Positions 1 through 11,378 of a DNA stretch of 64,000 nt are shown here, piece after piece. A model generated the notes under the pieces. It made no database searches. It saw only the letters and a list, made by a program, of their open reading frames with translations, and had not been told where the DNA came from. The stretch covers positions 11,908,148 through 11,972,147 of the forward strand of contig BROE01000024.1 of NCBI GenBank assembly GCA_036571765.1. The letters are read 5' to 3'. Position numbers and translations under genes: made by a program. How positions within the stretch are numbered: the stretch's first letter is position 1; each line of letters starts with the position of its first letter. This DNA comes from Plecoglossus altivelis. Lineage: Eukaryota; Chordata; Actinopteri; Osmeriformes; Plecoglossidae.

Positions 1-543
1 CCCCCCTCCCCTCCTCCCCCCTCCCCTCCAGACAGGATTTAAAAGCTACTTCCTCCAATCCAAACTGGTTATCTTTCCCTGAAACTCAAGGATGGCCACC
101 TCTCACCTCTGACCCCGTGTCCAGGCCTCTCGGGGTGGGGGGGAGGGGAGGGGAGGCGAGGGGAGCGGAGGGGGGGGCAGGGGTCGGCCCTGTGCCTGTG
201 CAGTATGGCGTCTGTGCAGACGGGGTGTCTGCAGAGTAGAGTCACAGCACATGGCCCCCAATAATCCCACTGGCTTTCCCACAGTTCCAAGCTCACTAAC
301 CAGACCCAGACCCTCGCTCACACTGCACTATTCATAGCTGGAGAATGAATCAAACATGCCAACTGTAGCAGGCTGCTGTACACCCACTATGGCGACAGCA
401 GGCCCCAACACTCACCCAGTTACTAAGAACATGGGATAGTTGTTCTGTTGGTTTGATGGACGTGGATTCAAGTCATTTGTGTATGTGCTTGTTGTAGTCC
501 TGCAGAAAAGATTAGTATGTTAAAAGGCTGTTGGTAGTCTCTC

Positions 544-590
<47 letters not shown>

Positions 591-646
591 CTGTGTATCC
601 TAACCTCGCCCGCCCGTCTGTTTCGCTCTCTCTCTCCCCATCTCAG
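1..646. other. boc: boc intron, 3' part
   Basis: Intron upstream of the first readable boc exon. It holds C-rich and G-rich simple sequence at 1-30 and 130-180 and a CT microsatellite at about 541-586. Polypyrimidine sequence leads to the acceptor at 645-646. No gene seen. Confidence 0.6.
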
Positions 647-869
647 AGCTCCGGGACTTTGAGCCAGACGACCAGCTGGTGATTGAAGTGGATGAAGGCA
701 ACACTGCTGTCATCGAGTGTCACCTCCCAGAGAGCCAGCCCAAGGCTCAGGTCCGCTACAGTGTCAAGCAGGAGTGGCTGGAGACCTCAAAAGGTTCAAA
801 TCCTGCGCCTTTCTCTCCATCGCTCTCCCTCTCTTTTGCTCTCTCTATCAATCTGTCTTTTCTCTCTAT

Positions 870-904
<35 letters not shown>

Positions 905-3096
905 AATCTCTCTCATTCTCTCTATCAATCACTCTTTCTATACATGTATATCTCTCTCTTTCTCTCTCCCTCACTCTCTCTCTATTAATCTCTCTTTCTA
1001 TATCTTACTCTCTTTCTAACTCTCTCTCTTTGTCTCTTTCTGGACCTTTCTCTCTTTGTCTCTCTTTCTGAACCTCTGTCCTTTAGGATGAAAGAGAGAG
1101 AGATAATGCTAATTAGAAGTATAGTCTCTCTCTCTCCTGCTCTCCATCCTTTTCTTAGCTATCTGTCAATCTCTATCAATCTCGCTGATTTACTGGAATG
1201 TTGTAATCCTGCCATCAAGGGCCATCAGAAAGAGGCTGGTGATAAGGCGGTTATCTGGAGAATGTTGAAACATGGGAATAGACTTGTTTATTTTGCAACC
1301 ATTTATTTCTGTGTCCTGCTGTCTCCTTTATGGAGGGCTGCTGATGAAGGCTGAGCTTCTGATAACCAGCTTATCTGGTAGTGGAACCAGAACCTCATGC
1401 AGGACAGCGCTCTCTGACTGGCAGCTGTTATACTCCACCTAGTGGCCGCTGTTAGAAGTGCACCCTGCGTGGTTAATAGAGGCCTCGCCACGCTTCTATT
1501 CTGCCATATTCTTATCGGGTAACACTTTATAGGACAAAGCTATACTTTGCAAGCGTCAAGTCTTTCGGCTTCAAATTAAAAGTATTTGTTGCAAATTTTG
1601 TATATATTTTTTGAATCTGAATTGTACTGTTCGAATTTGAGCAACCGGAAGGTCCTTAAATATGTGGTACATTTAGATAAATTCGTATTTCAAAAAGCAA
1701 AATGTATTTGACGAAGCGGAAAACATAGATTCGCGACTGAGAAACGTTGCTCTGGTGCGATCCCGACCAAATGTAAAAAAAACTAAAACAATCAATATTG
1801 AAGCACACCATATTTGTTTCAGTTGCGTTTCTAACCGCTCTGCCGCTTGTGTCGCCGCAGGAAACTACCTGATCATGCCGTCAGGAAACCTGCAGATCGC
1901 CAACGCCACGCTGGAGGATGAAGGCCCGTACAAGTGCGCCGCATACAACCCCGTTACCCAGGAAGTGAAGACCTCCACCTCCACTGACCGCCTCCGAATA
2001 CGCCGTGAGTAACCCCAACCACCCCCATAACCTCTGACCGCTTGTCAACCCGATGAAGCCAACATCAATCATACTTTTGACTGTATACCTGTTTAGTTAG
2101 CTCCGCACTAAAGCTCTTTCTGAAAGACTTATAAGTGTACCTTTATGCTGAACTCCACTTTAGAAAAAAAATATTCATAAGTAAATAAGTCTAATTAAAT
2201 CTTATCAGAATTTTACATCACAGACGGAGCCCCTATTTCTTATCGATAGAAAACAGTCATGCTCACCAGTCAGGCTGTATCTAAAGCAGAGCGGATCGTT
2301 CAGAACTTCGGTATTTATATAAAGGATTCTCCCTCCTTTCTTCTTCCCCCTGAACGCCCACCACCCCAACCTAGGCTCCACATCCGAGGCCGCTCGCATC
2401 ATCTACCCCCCTGCCTCTCGCTCCATCATGGTGACCAGAGGGCAGCGTCTGGTCCTGGAGTGTGTGGCCAGCGGCATCCCCACCCCTCAGGTCACCTGGG
2501 CTAAGGACGGGCAGGACCTGCGTTTCCATAACAACACGCGCTTCCTGCTCAGCAACCTGCTGATCGACGCGGCGGGCGAGGGCGACTCGGGCACGTATGC
2601 GTGCCACGCCAACAACGGCGTTGGTTCTGCCAACACTGCCACGGCGCTCTATGATGTCCAAGTGTTCGGTAAGTAACCGCGACGTCCGTGTGCGTGTTCA
2701 AGGTCGTTCCGATCTTTGAACAGGACAATCTTGTAACTCATATGTTTTTAACTTGGGATATTAACGGTATTAGACACGGCAGATATTTTGGAGAGCTGTT
2801 GTAGAGTTTCTTTGTGTCTTTGTGGCACAGGATCTGAGAGATGTTATCCAGGTTTGATGGTTTAGCTGAGAGCTAAACTACAGCTATTTCTCTTTGGGAG
2901 TTTATCTTGAGCGCAGTTTAAGTGTGCGTCACAGACTTGATGGTTAGCCTGACTCCTGTTTGGTGGCCAGAGAGAACACAGGGCTGAATGTGCGTCTGTT
3001 TCAGTGATGTGTGTGTGTGTGTGTGTGTGTGTTCGTGTGTGTGTTCGTGTGTGAGTTCGTGAGAGTCTTTTTAGGTGGGGGTTGAGGTTGTGCAAG

Positions 3097-3133
<37 letters not shown>

Positions 3134-6100
3134 AAACAGAGCTCTCTGTTAACATGGCATGATGTAGCATGGCTATTTACAGATGACTGTTTTTACAGTG
3201 ATTGTTGTGTGTGTGTGCGAGTCTCTTTCTGTGTGTGTGTGAGAGAGAGAGAGTCTGTGTGTGTGAGAGAGACACAGAGAGAGAAAAAAACGAGAGAGAG
3301 AGAAAAAGAGAGAGAAAAAGAGAGCGAGAGAGAAAAAGAGAGAGAGGCTGTGTGTGTGATGTGGGTTTGTCTCTCAGCAGCTGGCCCTAATTAAAGTTGG
3401 ATTGGTGCTGTTGCTCTAATGAGCTCTGCCTCTCCCTGATTCCCTAGCAGCCAACCATCAACTGGCTGGCCAGACTGCCAACATACACACACACACACAC
3501 ACACACACAACACACACACACCACCAATGACACAACCCACTGAAAGCACACAGAGACACTCTGTCTTTTTCTTATTGGACACCCCTCCCTCCCTCTCTCC
3601 CTCCCCCTCTCCCCCCTCTCTCTCTCCCTCCTTCCCCTCCCCCCCTCCCTCCCTCCAGAGCCTCCTCAGGTGGTGGTGGAGCTGCTACAGCAGGAGGTGG
3701 CGTGGGGCGAGAGCGTGAGGTTCAGCTGCCAGGCCCGGGGCAAGCCTGCTCCCTCCGTGGTGTGGCTCCACAACGCCCGGCCACTTGCCCCCTCCCCTCG
3801 CCACCGCCTGTCTGCCCGCGTGCTGCGCGTCATCAACGTGGGCCCTCAGGACGACGGCCTGTACCAGTGCTTGGCGGAAAACGGCGTGGGCAGCTCTCAG
3901 GCCGCCGCCCGCCTGCTCACCATACCCACCGGTGAGACCAACACTATGATGGGTTTTACACTTCCGGTTTTGTTTTGGATTCATAAATACATTTGACAGT
4001 TTTAGAACTGCCAACTGTCATGCATTGGAACCAATCAAATGTGTGTATCTCACTGCCAATGCGTGCAATTACTTCACCAAAACATCTGCTGCCTGCTTGG
4101 TTTAGATAAAAAAAAAAAACTGTTACTGATATACCAAATATCTTTTAAAAATGACATATCTGTGTGGAACCGGTTAGCCTAGCCTATAGCCTAACGTCAA
4201 AGTAAATCCCGTAAGTTTTTGAGAATAGGCTTGTCTCTTGACCTAGCTCTCCCCCATGCGTGGTCAGGTACCTGCAGTTCTAACCCTGTCCCCCTTGTGG
4301 TCATCTGCAGTCGTTTCTCCACGCGCCGGCAAGCTGCCCTCTATCCTGCGGCCCCTCAGCCCAGACAAGGTGCTACGGGAGCAGGCCCCAGTGAGGCCTG
4401 GAGGCGCGGGTACCCTGCTCCCCCTGGACTGCTCAGGGCTTCACGGGCACATCTCCCCGGCGGAGGCCCCTATCATCCTGAGTCAGCCGCGCACCGTCAA
4501 GTCCGACTTCTACGAGTTGACATGGAAACCGCGCCACGACGGAGGGTCGCCTGTGCAGGAATACATCGTCAAGTACAGAAAGGTACTTCAGTCTGCGTTG
4601 CTGTGGTGATGGCACTACATCCAAGCTTCAGCTTAGAATCCAGTCTCCTGTACGGACGCAGAGCTGCCAACTTTCCCGCGTTGGCCGTGAGATACACACA
4701 TTTGATTGGTTACACACGCTGCGGAACCAATCAAATGCATGAGAGATGGCAGCTCTGCTGACGTGCTCGTTTAGGAGGTAACAGCTGCAGGACGGAACAA
4801 ACCAGAATCCTTTCTTTGTTCGATCTCTCCGATCGATGAGGCGATTTAGTCCGATTCGAGCGGCCAAACACCCTCAGGCAGTGTGGTTTGTTTTTGAAGA
4901 TGCCCTGACGGTCTCTCCCCCCCTGTCTCCAATCCCCCAGACGGGAGACCCTCCAGGGGCCTGGTCCAGCAGCAGCATCCCTGGTTCCCTCCACAAGCTC
5001 ACCCTGGCCAAGCTGCAGCCCGCCAGCCTCTATGAGGTGGAGATGGCTGCCAAGAACTGTGCTGGTCTGGGCCAGCCTGCCATGATGACCTTCAGAACAG
5101 GCAAAGGTACCATCATCATCATCATCACCACGTGTTCAGTTAAACCAGGAGTCTCCATTTCCGGTCCTGGAGAGCTACCATCCTGTAGTTTTTCACTTCA
5201 ACTGCACATAATGTAGCCTCATTCAGCCAGGTCATTAGTAGAAGCAGGTGTGCTAAATTGAGGTTGAAGGGAAAACAGTCTGGATGGTAGCTCTCCAGGA
5301 ACAGGTTTAGAAACCCCTGAGTTAAACACTCTAATTTAAGGGCTTCCGAGCGCTCCAAGTCATTTTCACAGTTCTTTTGGGTAGAACTGGAACTGGACCT
5401 GTTGGTAGTATAGTAATCGTCTGTGTTTACATTGTTGTGTCCATGATGATAGGTCGCCGAAGCCTTGGGCCAAACGAACCAGCGAAGACTCCGCCTGTGC
5501 CGTCACCTCGACTCTCCCGTGAGTTCCTGTTGCCAAGGGGGATGGGGGGCTGTTTAACTGACACCTACACTATCTTAACGGCTGTGTTAGCCACTGTTGC
5601 TAAGCTACGCCGTTAACCTATAACCTTTCTCTTCTGTACTAACATACAAATCTTTGAATCTCTTTCACTCCTCCCACTAAAGGATGAGCTCACAGTAAGT
5701 GCCTATCAGTGTCGTGTTGGTGTCTGTGTTGTTGTGGCGTGCATGTGCCCGCATCATGTGTCAGCAGCCAATGGGAAGGCAGTATTATTGTTTGTGTTTG
5801 CTGTGTCCAGCCGCTTGATGTTTCTGTCTTCTGCCGTTCAGCTCCGGAAGCGCCTGACAAACCCACCATCTCCACGGCGACGGAGACGTCGGCCTACGTG
5901 ACGTGGATCCCGCGTGGTAACCGTGGTTTCCCCATCCAGTCGTTCAGGGTGGAGTACAAGAAGAAGGGGGCGGAGTGGGAGGTTGCCGTGGCGAATATCC
6001 CTCCTTCAAGACTGTCTGTGGAGATCAGCAGTCTGGAGAAAGGTCAGGATCTTCATCATCATCATCTTCATCATCATCATCTTCATCATTGACACTAGAC

Positions 6101-9100
6101 TCTGAACACTGCTAGTGCTTTGACATCACCATCCTTCTCCATCATCATTATCATCATCGTGCGAATTCAATATTATGTTGTTGCTCATAATTACGGTCAT
6201 CATCGTTGCCAGTTCCAAAACGGTCCACATCATCAGTCATCATTTGACTCCAGTCGTTCTCATAGTCAACCTCCTGTTTTCCTTCTCATCACTCATCACA
6301 ATCATGTCCAGTGTGCTGTAGATTTGTTCACTGGACCTTAACATCATAGTTTATTATATAGTTCATATTATGTAGCTGACGCAGATAACACAAAAAATGG
6401 ATGAAGACAAAGTGAATACAGCATTATCGTTTTGTGATTCAAAAGTAGATTTTCTTGTGTTTTTTTTTCCTTCTATTGATGTCTTTATTTAGTAGTTTTT
6501 CCATTTTCCATTAGTTTATGGAACGGTCACGTGATTCTTTTCTGTTGCCGTAGGAACGTCCTACAAGTTCAGAGTGGTGGCAGTGAACGTGATCGGAGCC
6601 AGCCCCCCCAGCATCCCCTCCAAGCTGTACACGGTGGTGGGCAGTGGGAGGACCAACGACAGGCCCATCGATGGACCCTACATCACCTACAACGAGGCCA
6701 TTAACGAGACCACCATCATCCTTAAGTGGACGGTAAGCGAATCAAAAATGAGAGAGGGAGAGCGAGAGGGAGAGCGAGAGGGAGAGCGAGAGGGAGAGGG
6801 AGAGCGAGAGGGATACAGAATGAGAACGCGTGAAGTGACATCACTTCCTTTCCTGTGGTTGGGAGTCTGACAGACACGTGTGGCTAAATCATCACTGCTT
6901 CTCTCTCTCACATCAGTACACACCTCACAACAACACGCCCATCTACGGCTTCTACATCTTCTACCGGCCTACGGACAGCGACAACGACAGCGACTACAAG
7001 AAGGACGTGGTGGAGGGAGACCGCTACTGGCACTCTATCACCGACCTGCAGCCAGAGACGGCCTACGATATCAAGATGCAGTGTTTCAACGAGGGAGGAG
7101 AGAGCGAGTTTGGCAACGTGGTCATCTTGGAAACGAAGGGTAAGGTTCTGTCTGTCTCGCTCTATGCACTTCAGTAACTGCTAGCATATGAACTGATATG
7201 AAATCGCTGGCAGTTGTGAAACACGTTAAACTGATCGTCTTTCTTCCTTAGCTCGCTCGAACCAGCCGTCTCCCCCGTCAGAGATGCCGATGCTTAGACC
7301 AGTGCAGCCAGGGGGTCCGGTGCCACGCCCTAGCGACCTGCCCTACCTCATCGTGGGAGTGGTCTTGGGAGCGCTGGTCTTCATCATCGTAGCCTTCATC
7401 CCCTTCTGCCTGTGGAGGGCTTGGGCCAAGCAGAGTGAGTGAGGACGATGGCAAAAAACAAAACCACGTTATACCCTTGAATCAAGGGTATAATGTGGTA
7501 AGGTACCGCAGACCCTTGAATCAAGGGTATAATGTGGTACGGTACCGCAGACCCTTGAATCAAGGGTATAACCAGATTATGCTCTTAAATCAAAGGGCAT
7601 CACCACATTATACCCTTGAATCGAAGGGCATCACCACATTATACCCTTGAATCGAAGGGCATCACCACATTATACCCTTGAATCAAAAGGCTTCACCACA
7701 TTATACCCTTAAATCGAAGGGCTTGCTTAATTCTGTTCATATTCACGCGCACGATCAGAGTGAAACTCTACATCCACGAAACCGATTCAACATTTCTTAC
7801 ATTGTTTTTTGTTCTCATCTGCCAGAGCAAACGTCCGACCTGTGCTTCTCGGCCGTGGCTGCTCCCGTCTCCTCCTGCCAGTACACCATGGTCCCCCTGC
7901 AAGGTCTGGCCCTGGTCAAGCACTGCTCCCTGGACCCCCACCTAGCCCACCAACACGCACTGTACCCCTCCAACGGAGACTTCCCCCGCAATGGGAAACC
8001 CCATCACTCCTCCCACTGCCTGCCAGGACTCCACCAGGTACCGCAGACAGACTGAACCGTCTCCAGCATGACTCCTTATTCTACGGAGGATTCCAAACGG
8101 ATTGTGTTCTGGATCACATGCTCGTGTATGACGGCTCTGTTTTCTGTTGTAGCAGGAGGATGGGGAGTGTGACATGGAATGTGACACGTTGCTGCCGCAG
8201 CCACTGGCAAACGGACACGCATCTGTGTACCACTACTCTAACAGGTACACGTGTGTGGGTGTGCCTGTGTGTGTGTGAGTGCGTGCGTGTGTGTGTATGT
8301 GTGTATGCGTGTGCGGGTGAGTGAGTGCGTGCGTGTGCATGTGAGTGAGTGAGTGAGTGTGTGCGTGTGTGTTCTAGATAAACAGATAAACCATGCTCAC
8401 ATGCTCCCCGTCTCCCTCAGTGGTCCAGAGCACCATGGAGAGGTCTGCTGTCTTCCCGATGACTCCACCCTCCAGCTCCTCAATACCTCCCAGCCAATCA
8501 GCTGCTTGGAACTGGAAGGGGACGCCTCACAACGGCCAATCAGCTGTCTGGAACTGGAAGGGGACGCCCACTTTTACTCCAACAATGTGCCACATGTAAC
8601 TGAAATCACACAAGGTATGAGTCCGTCAAACTCATGGAAATAAACAATAATTCTGGCTGATGTTTGCTCTTTTTTTAGTATGACATTATACTTCACCAGT
8701 TGAACTCTAAAACTGTCTGTTTGTGTTTTAGATGTGCCATACATTATCCACAGCGAAGCGATCAACGAGTCCACCATCATCTTGAAATGGACGGTGAGTT
8801 GAAAGGGAAAGTACGATGAGAAAAGCATATGATATGTAATGTGGTGCAAACTAAATGAGACTCGCGTGTTTGTCCTTGTGTTTACGGGAATGGTGGAGTG
8901 ACATTTCTGTGTAGAGATGCTTCCTTATGTATGCCTGGGAGTCTGACAGACACGTGTGGCTAAATCATCACTGCTTCTCTCTCTCACATCAGTACACACC
9001 TCACAACAACACGCCCATCTACGGCTTCTACATCTTCTACCGGCCTACGGACAGCGACAACGACAGCGACTACAAGAAGGACGTGGTGGAGGGAGACCGC

Positions 9101-9665
9101 TACTGGCACTCTATCACTGACCTGCAGCCAGAGACGGCCTACGATATCAAGATGCAGTGTTTCAACGAGGGAGGAGAGAGCGAGTTTGGCAACGTGGTCA
9201 TCTTGGAAACGAAAGGTAATGTTATGTCCTCAATCGCTTCATGCTGCACAGACTTTACACAAAACACAACAACACATGAACTTCCATTCGGAAAAGTCAT
9301 TTTTCTTCCTCTCCCTCCCTCCCTCCCTCCCTCCCTCCCTCCTCCCTCCTCCCTCCTCCTCTCTCTCTCTCTCCTCTCCCTCCTTCTCCCCCCTCCCCTC
9401 TCTCTCTCCCTCCCTTCCCCTCCTCTCTCTCTCTCCTCTCCTCTCTCTCTCTCCCCCTCCCTCTTCTCCCTCTCTCCCTCCCTCTCTCTCCCTCCCTCTC
9501 CCCTCTCTCTCCCTCCCTCTCCCCTCTCCCTCTCTCTCCATAGCCCTGCCACGTTGTCCTCTCTTGTTACTGGAAGAGGAAGACTGTTCCACCAGCACGA
9601 CAACAGTTACAGCGCCATTATCCCAAGATGCATCACTTCAGGAAGTGCCCTCCCTCCAAAGTTGA
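647..9665 (+). CDS. boc: Boc, Hedgehog co-receptor (5' end outside window)
   Basis: Single-pass Ig/FN3 cell-surface protein that binds Hedgehog with Patched and also acts in myogenesis and axon guidance. Readable exons: 647-793, 1861-2004, 2375-2668, 3659-3931, 4311-4582, 4941-5106, 5453-5518, 5842-6042, 6554-6732, 6917-7139, 7252-7434, 7826-8037, 8153-8244, 8421-8614, terminal 9544-9665 (stop 9663-9665); all phases agree. The first two exons form Ig2 (VIEVDEGNTAVIECHLPES; cysteines in both), 2375-2668 Ig3 and 3659-3931 Ig4. FN3-1 is in 4311-5106, FN3-2 in 5842-6732 and FN3-3 ends with 6917-7139 (PTDSDNDSDYKKD). Exon 7252-7434 carries the TM (SDLPYLIVGVVLG, then FIPFCLWRAWAKQ), the signature that points to BOC rather than CDON. 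Signal peptide and Ig1 lie upstream. Donor 794 (GTTCAA) is weak. Acceptor 8151-8155 is NAGNAG, so one Gln may be optional. An extra FN3 cassette sits before the last exon. Confidence 0.95.
794..1860. repeat. CT-rich simple repeat in boc intron
   Basis: Degenerate CT/TCTC microsatellite from about 815 to 1080 gives long Ser/Leu-rich open frames that are not genes. The rest of the intron to 1860 is AT-rich with nothing recognised. Confidence 0.7.
3004..3530. repeat. TG/GA/CA microsatellite cluster in boc intron
   Basis: TG tracts at about 3007-3060 and 3101-3131, a GAGA tract at 3240-3347 and a CA tract at 3484-3522 lie between exons 2375-2668 and 3659-3931. Open frames here are low-complexity artefacts. 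Confidence 0.8.
5146..5319. mobile_element. hAT-like miniature element (MITE) in boc intron
   Basis: A 174-bp element with long imperfect terminal inverted repeats: the left end begins CAGGAGTCTCC and the right end finishes AAACCCCTG. Both arms share the inner motif CTGGAGAGCTACCATCC. It is flanked by a perfect 8-bp direct repeat AGTTAAAC (5138-5145 and 5320-5327), the target-site size expected of hAT transposons. No coding capacity. Related ends occur at 41218-41430 and 47324-47490. Confidence 0.85.
7467..7735. repeat. Minisatellite with palindromic core in boc intron
   Basis: About seven tandem copies of a 38-44 bp unit lie between the TM exon and the next cytoplasmic exon. Each carries a near-palindrome of the form CCCTTGAATCAAGGG followed by ATTATACC or its complement. 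The first three copies share a GGTACCGCAG segment; later ones share GGGCATCACCACATTATAC. No cas genes, and a vertebrate context, so it is not a CRISPR array. Confidence 0.8.
8732..9215 (+). CDS. boc: Duplicated FN3-3 cassette (two exons) downstream of the boc TM exon
   Basis: Two exon-like segments, 8732-8793 and 8993-9215, encode a second complete copy of the third FN3 domain. The first reads DVPYIIHSEAINESTIILKW, clearly related to but diverged from the canonical segment at 6670-6732 (DGPYITYNEAINETTIILKW). The second has the same protein sequence as exon 6917-7139 and differs at two nucleotides. Both have good acceptors and GT donors. Phases are 1-0 and 0-1, so the pair can be inserted between exons 8421-8614 and 9544-9665 without shifting frame. 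If included there, an extracellular domain would sit in the cytoplasmic tail. Joined from 6732 or 7139 it could make a protein without a TM. Whether it is transcribed cannot be told here; it may be a non-functional duplication or an assembly artefact. Confidence 0.75.
9303..9543. repeat. Polypyrimidine tract before the last boc exon
   Basis: About 240 bp of nearly uninterrupted C and T (CCCTCCCT and CTCTCC runs) ends at the TAG acceptor 9541-9543. It makes the intron polypyrimidine tract and yields low-complexity Ser/Pro and Glu/Arg open frames on the two strands that are not genes. Confidence 0.8.
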
Positions 9666-10690
9666 ATGTTGCCAGAGTACAAAGGGATATAAAAGACTCC
9701 TGAAAACGCTCTTACTAAAAAGACGAGAGAAAATATTTATTTTTGTATCACAGATATTTATATATTTATGCTACTGTACATAAGAGTTTTGTAATGCTGT
9801 TTATAAAGACATGTTCATATTGAGAAATGTATACGTCTTCATGACCCAAGCTAGACAAAGGGAGTGTCTACTGCATGTTATCTATGTCTACACCAAGTTT
9901 GTTATTGTACCTTCTTACATCTGCATTCCTTGGAGACTCTCCACAATAATTACATGGCCTGCAACTATAGATTTCCAAATCATATCTCTCTTCCCAGTAT
10001 ACGGACGCCATCTGATTCACTCTTCCAAGTCATTCCAAAACGAAACGCTAAAACGTACCCGAGGGTTGTGTCAGGATGTAGGATCTGTGTATGTCTGCTT
10101 TCTAAACGGAGGAATCGGTACACCTTCATTCCTGCAAAACGGTGTACCTGCTGGGATTTTCTGCTGTCCGTGTTCTGGTCTGTTCATGGTACAACTGTTC
10201 CGCTGTGTATAGAAGTGACATATTATGCATTCTTCATCATTAACAATGTATTAACACATGTATGCAACATAAAAGCATTCAGCTTCTGTAGTTATAGCAC
10301 AAAAGAGTATATATTGTATAGTTATTTATTTTTTACGAGCCAGATTGTTGTTTTTTTGTTATCACTAAATGGGAGAGATTCTGGAAGATTCTGTAACACA
10401 CTCATAAGCTCAATTTGTATTTTTTTGGAGTTCAGTTTGTTCTGAAATCATTTCTGTTTACTGTTTTTGCTGGTCACCAAAGGACTGCCAGTGGAGGGAA
10501 TGAGGACTAATGTCAGGGTTGCGGTTCTCATGCAGGACGCTGTTAGTATTGACCTTTCCTACCAGCACTGGAGCTCAAGATGAAGGAATCCTCCGATCTG
10601 TACCCCACTTATTCATGTGGCCATTGTTGTGGTTACACAGGCTGGAGCACTATTGCATGTAAATAAAGCTTAAGAAATCCTATTTGTTTT
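9666..10690 (+). other. boc: boc 3'UTR with poly(A) signal
   Basis: AT-rich sequence after the boc stop. A canonical AATAAA at 10662-10667 is followed by T/GT-rich sequence, giving a 3'UTR of about 1 kb. Open frames in this stretch have no recognisable coding content. Confidence 0.75.
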
Positions 10691-10734
10691 ATTGTGTTTC
10701 ATTCCAACAGTATTGTGCCAGTTACCAAGGGTTG

Positions 10735-11378
10735 AAACTGAAGACATTTTTATTTAACAGCAGATCTTCTGTAGGATCATAGAGAGAAAAACAGCAAACA
10801 TCTAGAATATATTATGAAAAAACTTTAATAACTTTGTATTTACAAATACATACATATAACTAACTATACGGGTATGAAACATTGTATTTACAAAATATTT
10901 TATCCAATCCACCCTGATTTCGTTAGTAGATTACATGAATGGATTTTGTGCAAGTGCTTTTTTTTCTTTAAGATTCCTCTGAAAGGCTGCGTTGAACGAA
11001 AGCCGACCGATAGAGTATGGTAGCTACAGTGTAGACAAACAATCAGAAGGCAGACATCTGTTAGGACACTGCAACACAATACTGGGAAGTGTATCCTATC
11101 CCTCAATTAAAGGCTTACAGCCTCAACGCCAGGTCATCTGACCTGCTTCTCACTGATTGGCTGTGTTTCGCAACACCAGGAGCAGCCACACCCATGCAGA
11201 CTAGCAGTGTCCAGACGTCACGAGCAGAGCAAGGAGAGAAGCGACTCTGAAACACTGAAATGTAAACATGAATCGAAAAGTCGTAGCTTCAACCATCTTG
11301 CCGCTCAGATGAAACTTAGAACTTGACTTCTGTTAACCGTCTTCCTTAACGTCTCCCAGGGGATTAGCTGGGTCCCGG
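10735..11378 (-). other. usf3: usf3 3'UTR with poly(A) signal
   Basis: Sequence after the usf3 stop (11381-11379). On the minus strand AATAAA occurs at 10755-10750, with a second candidate at 10693-10688. The 3'UTR is about 620 nt and converges on the boc 3'UTR. Confidence 0.65.

Noticed and set aside
7467..7735. Regular palindromic repeats resembling a CRISPR array
   Set aside because: Units are contiguous without unique spacers, in an intron of a vertebrate gene, with no cas genes.
9139..9603. Glu/Arg-rich open frame antisense to boc
   Set aside because: It is the complement of a polypyrimidine tract plus part of the duplicated boc exon.
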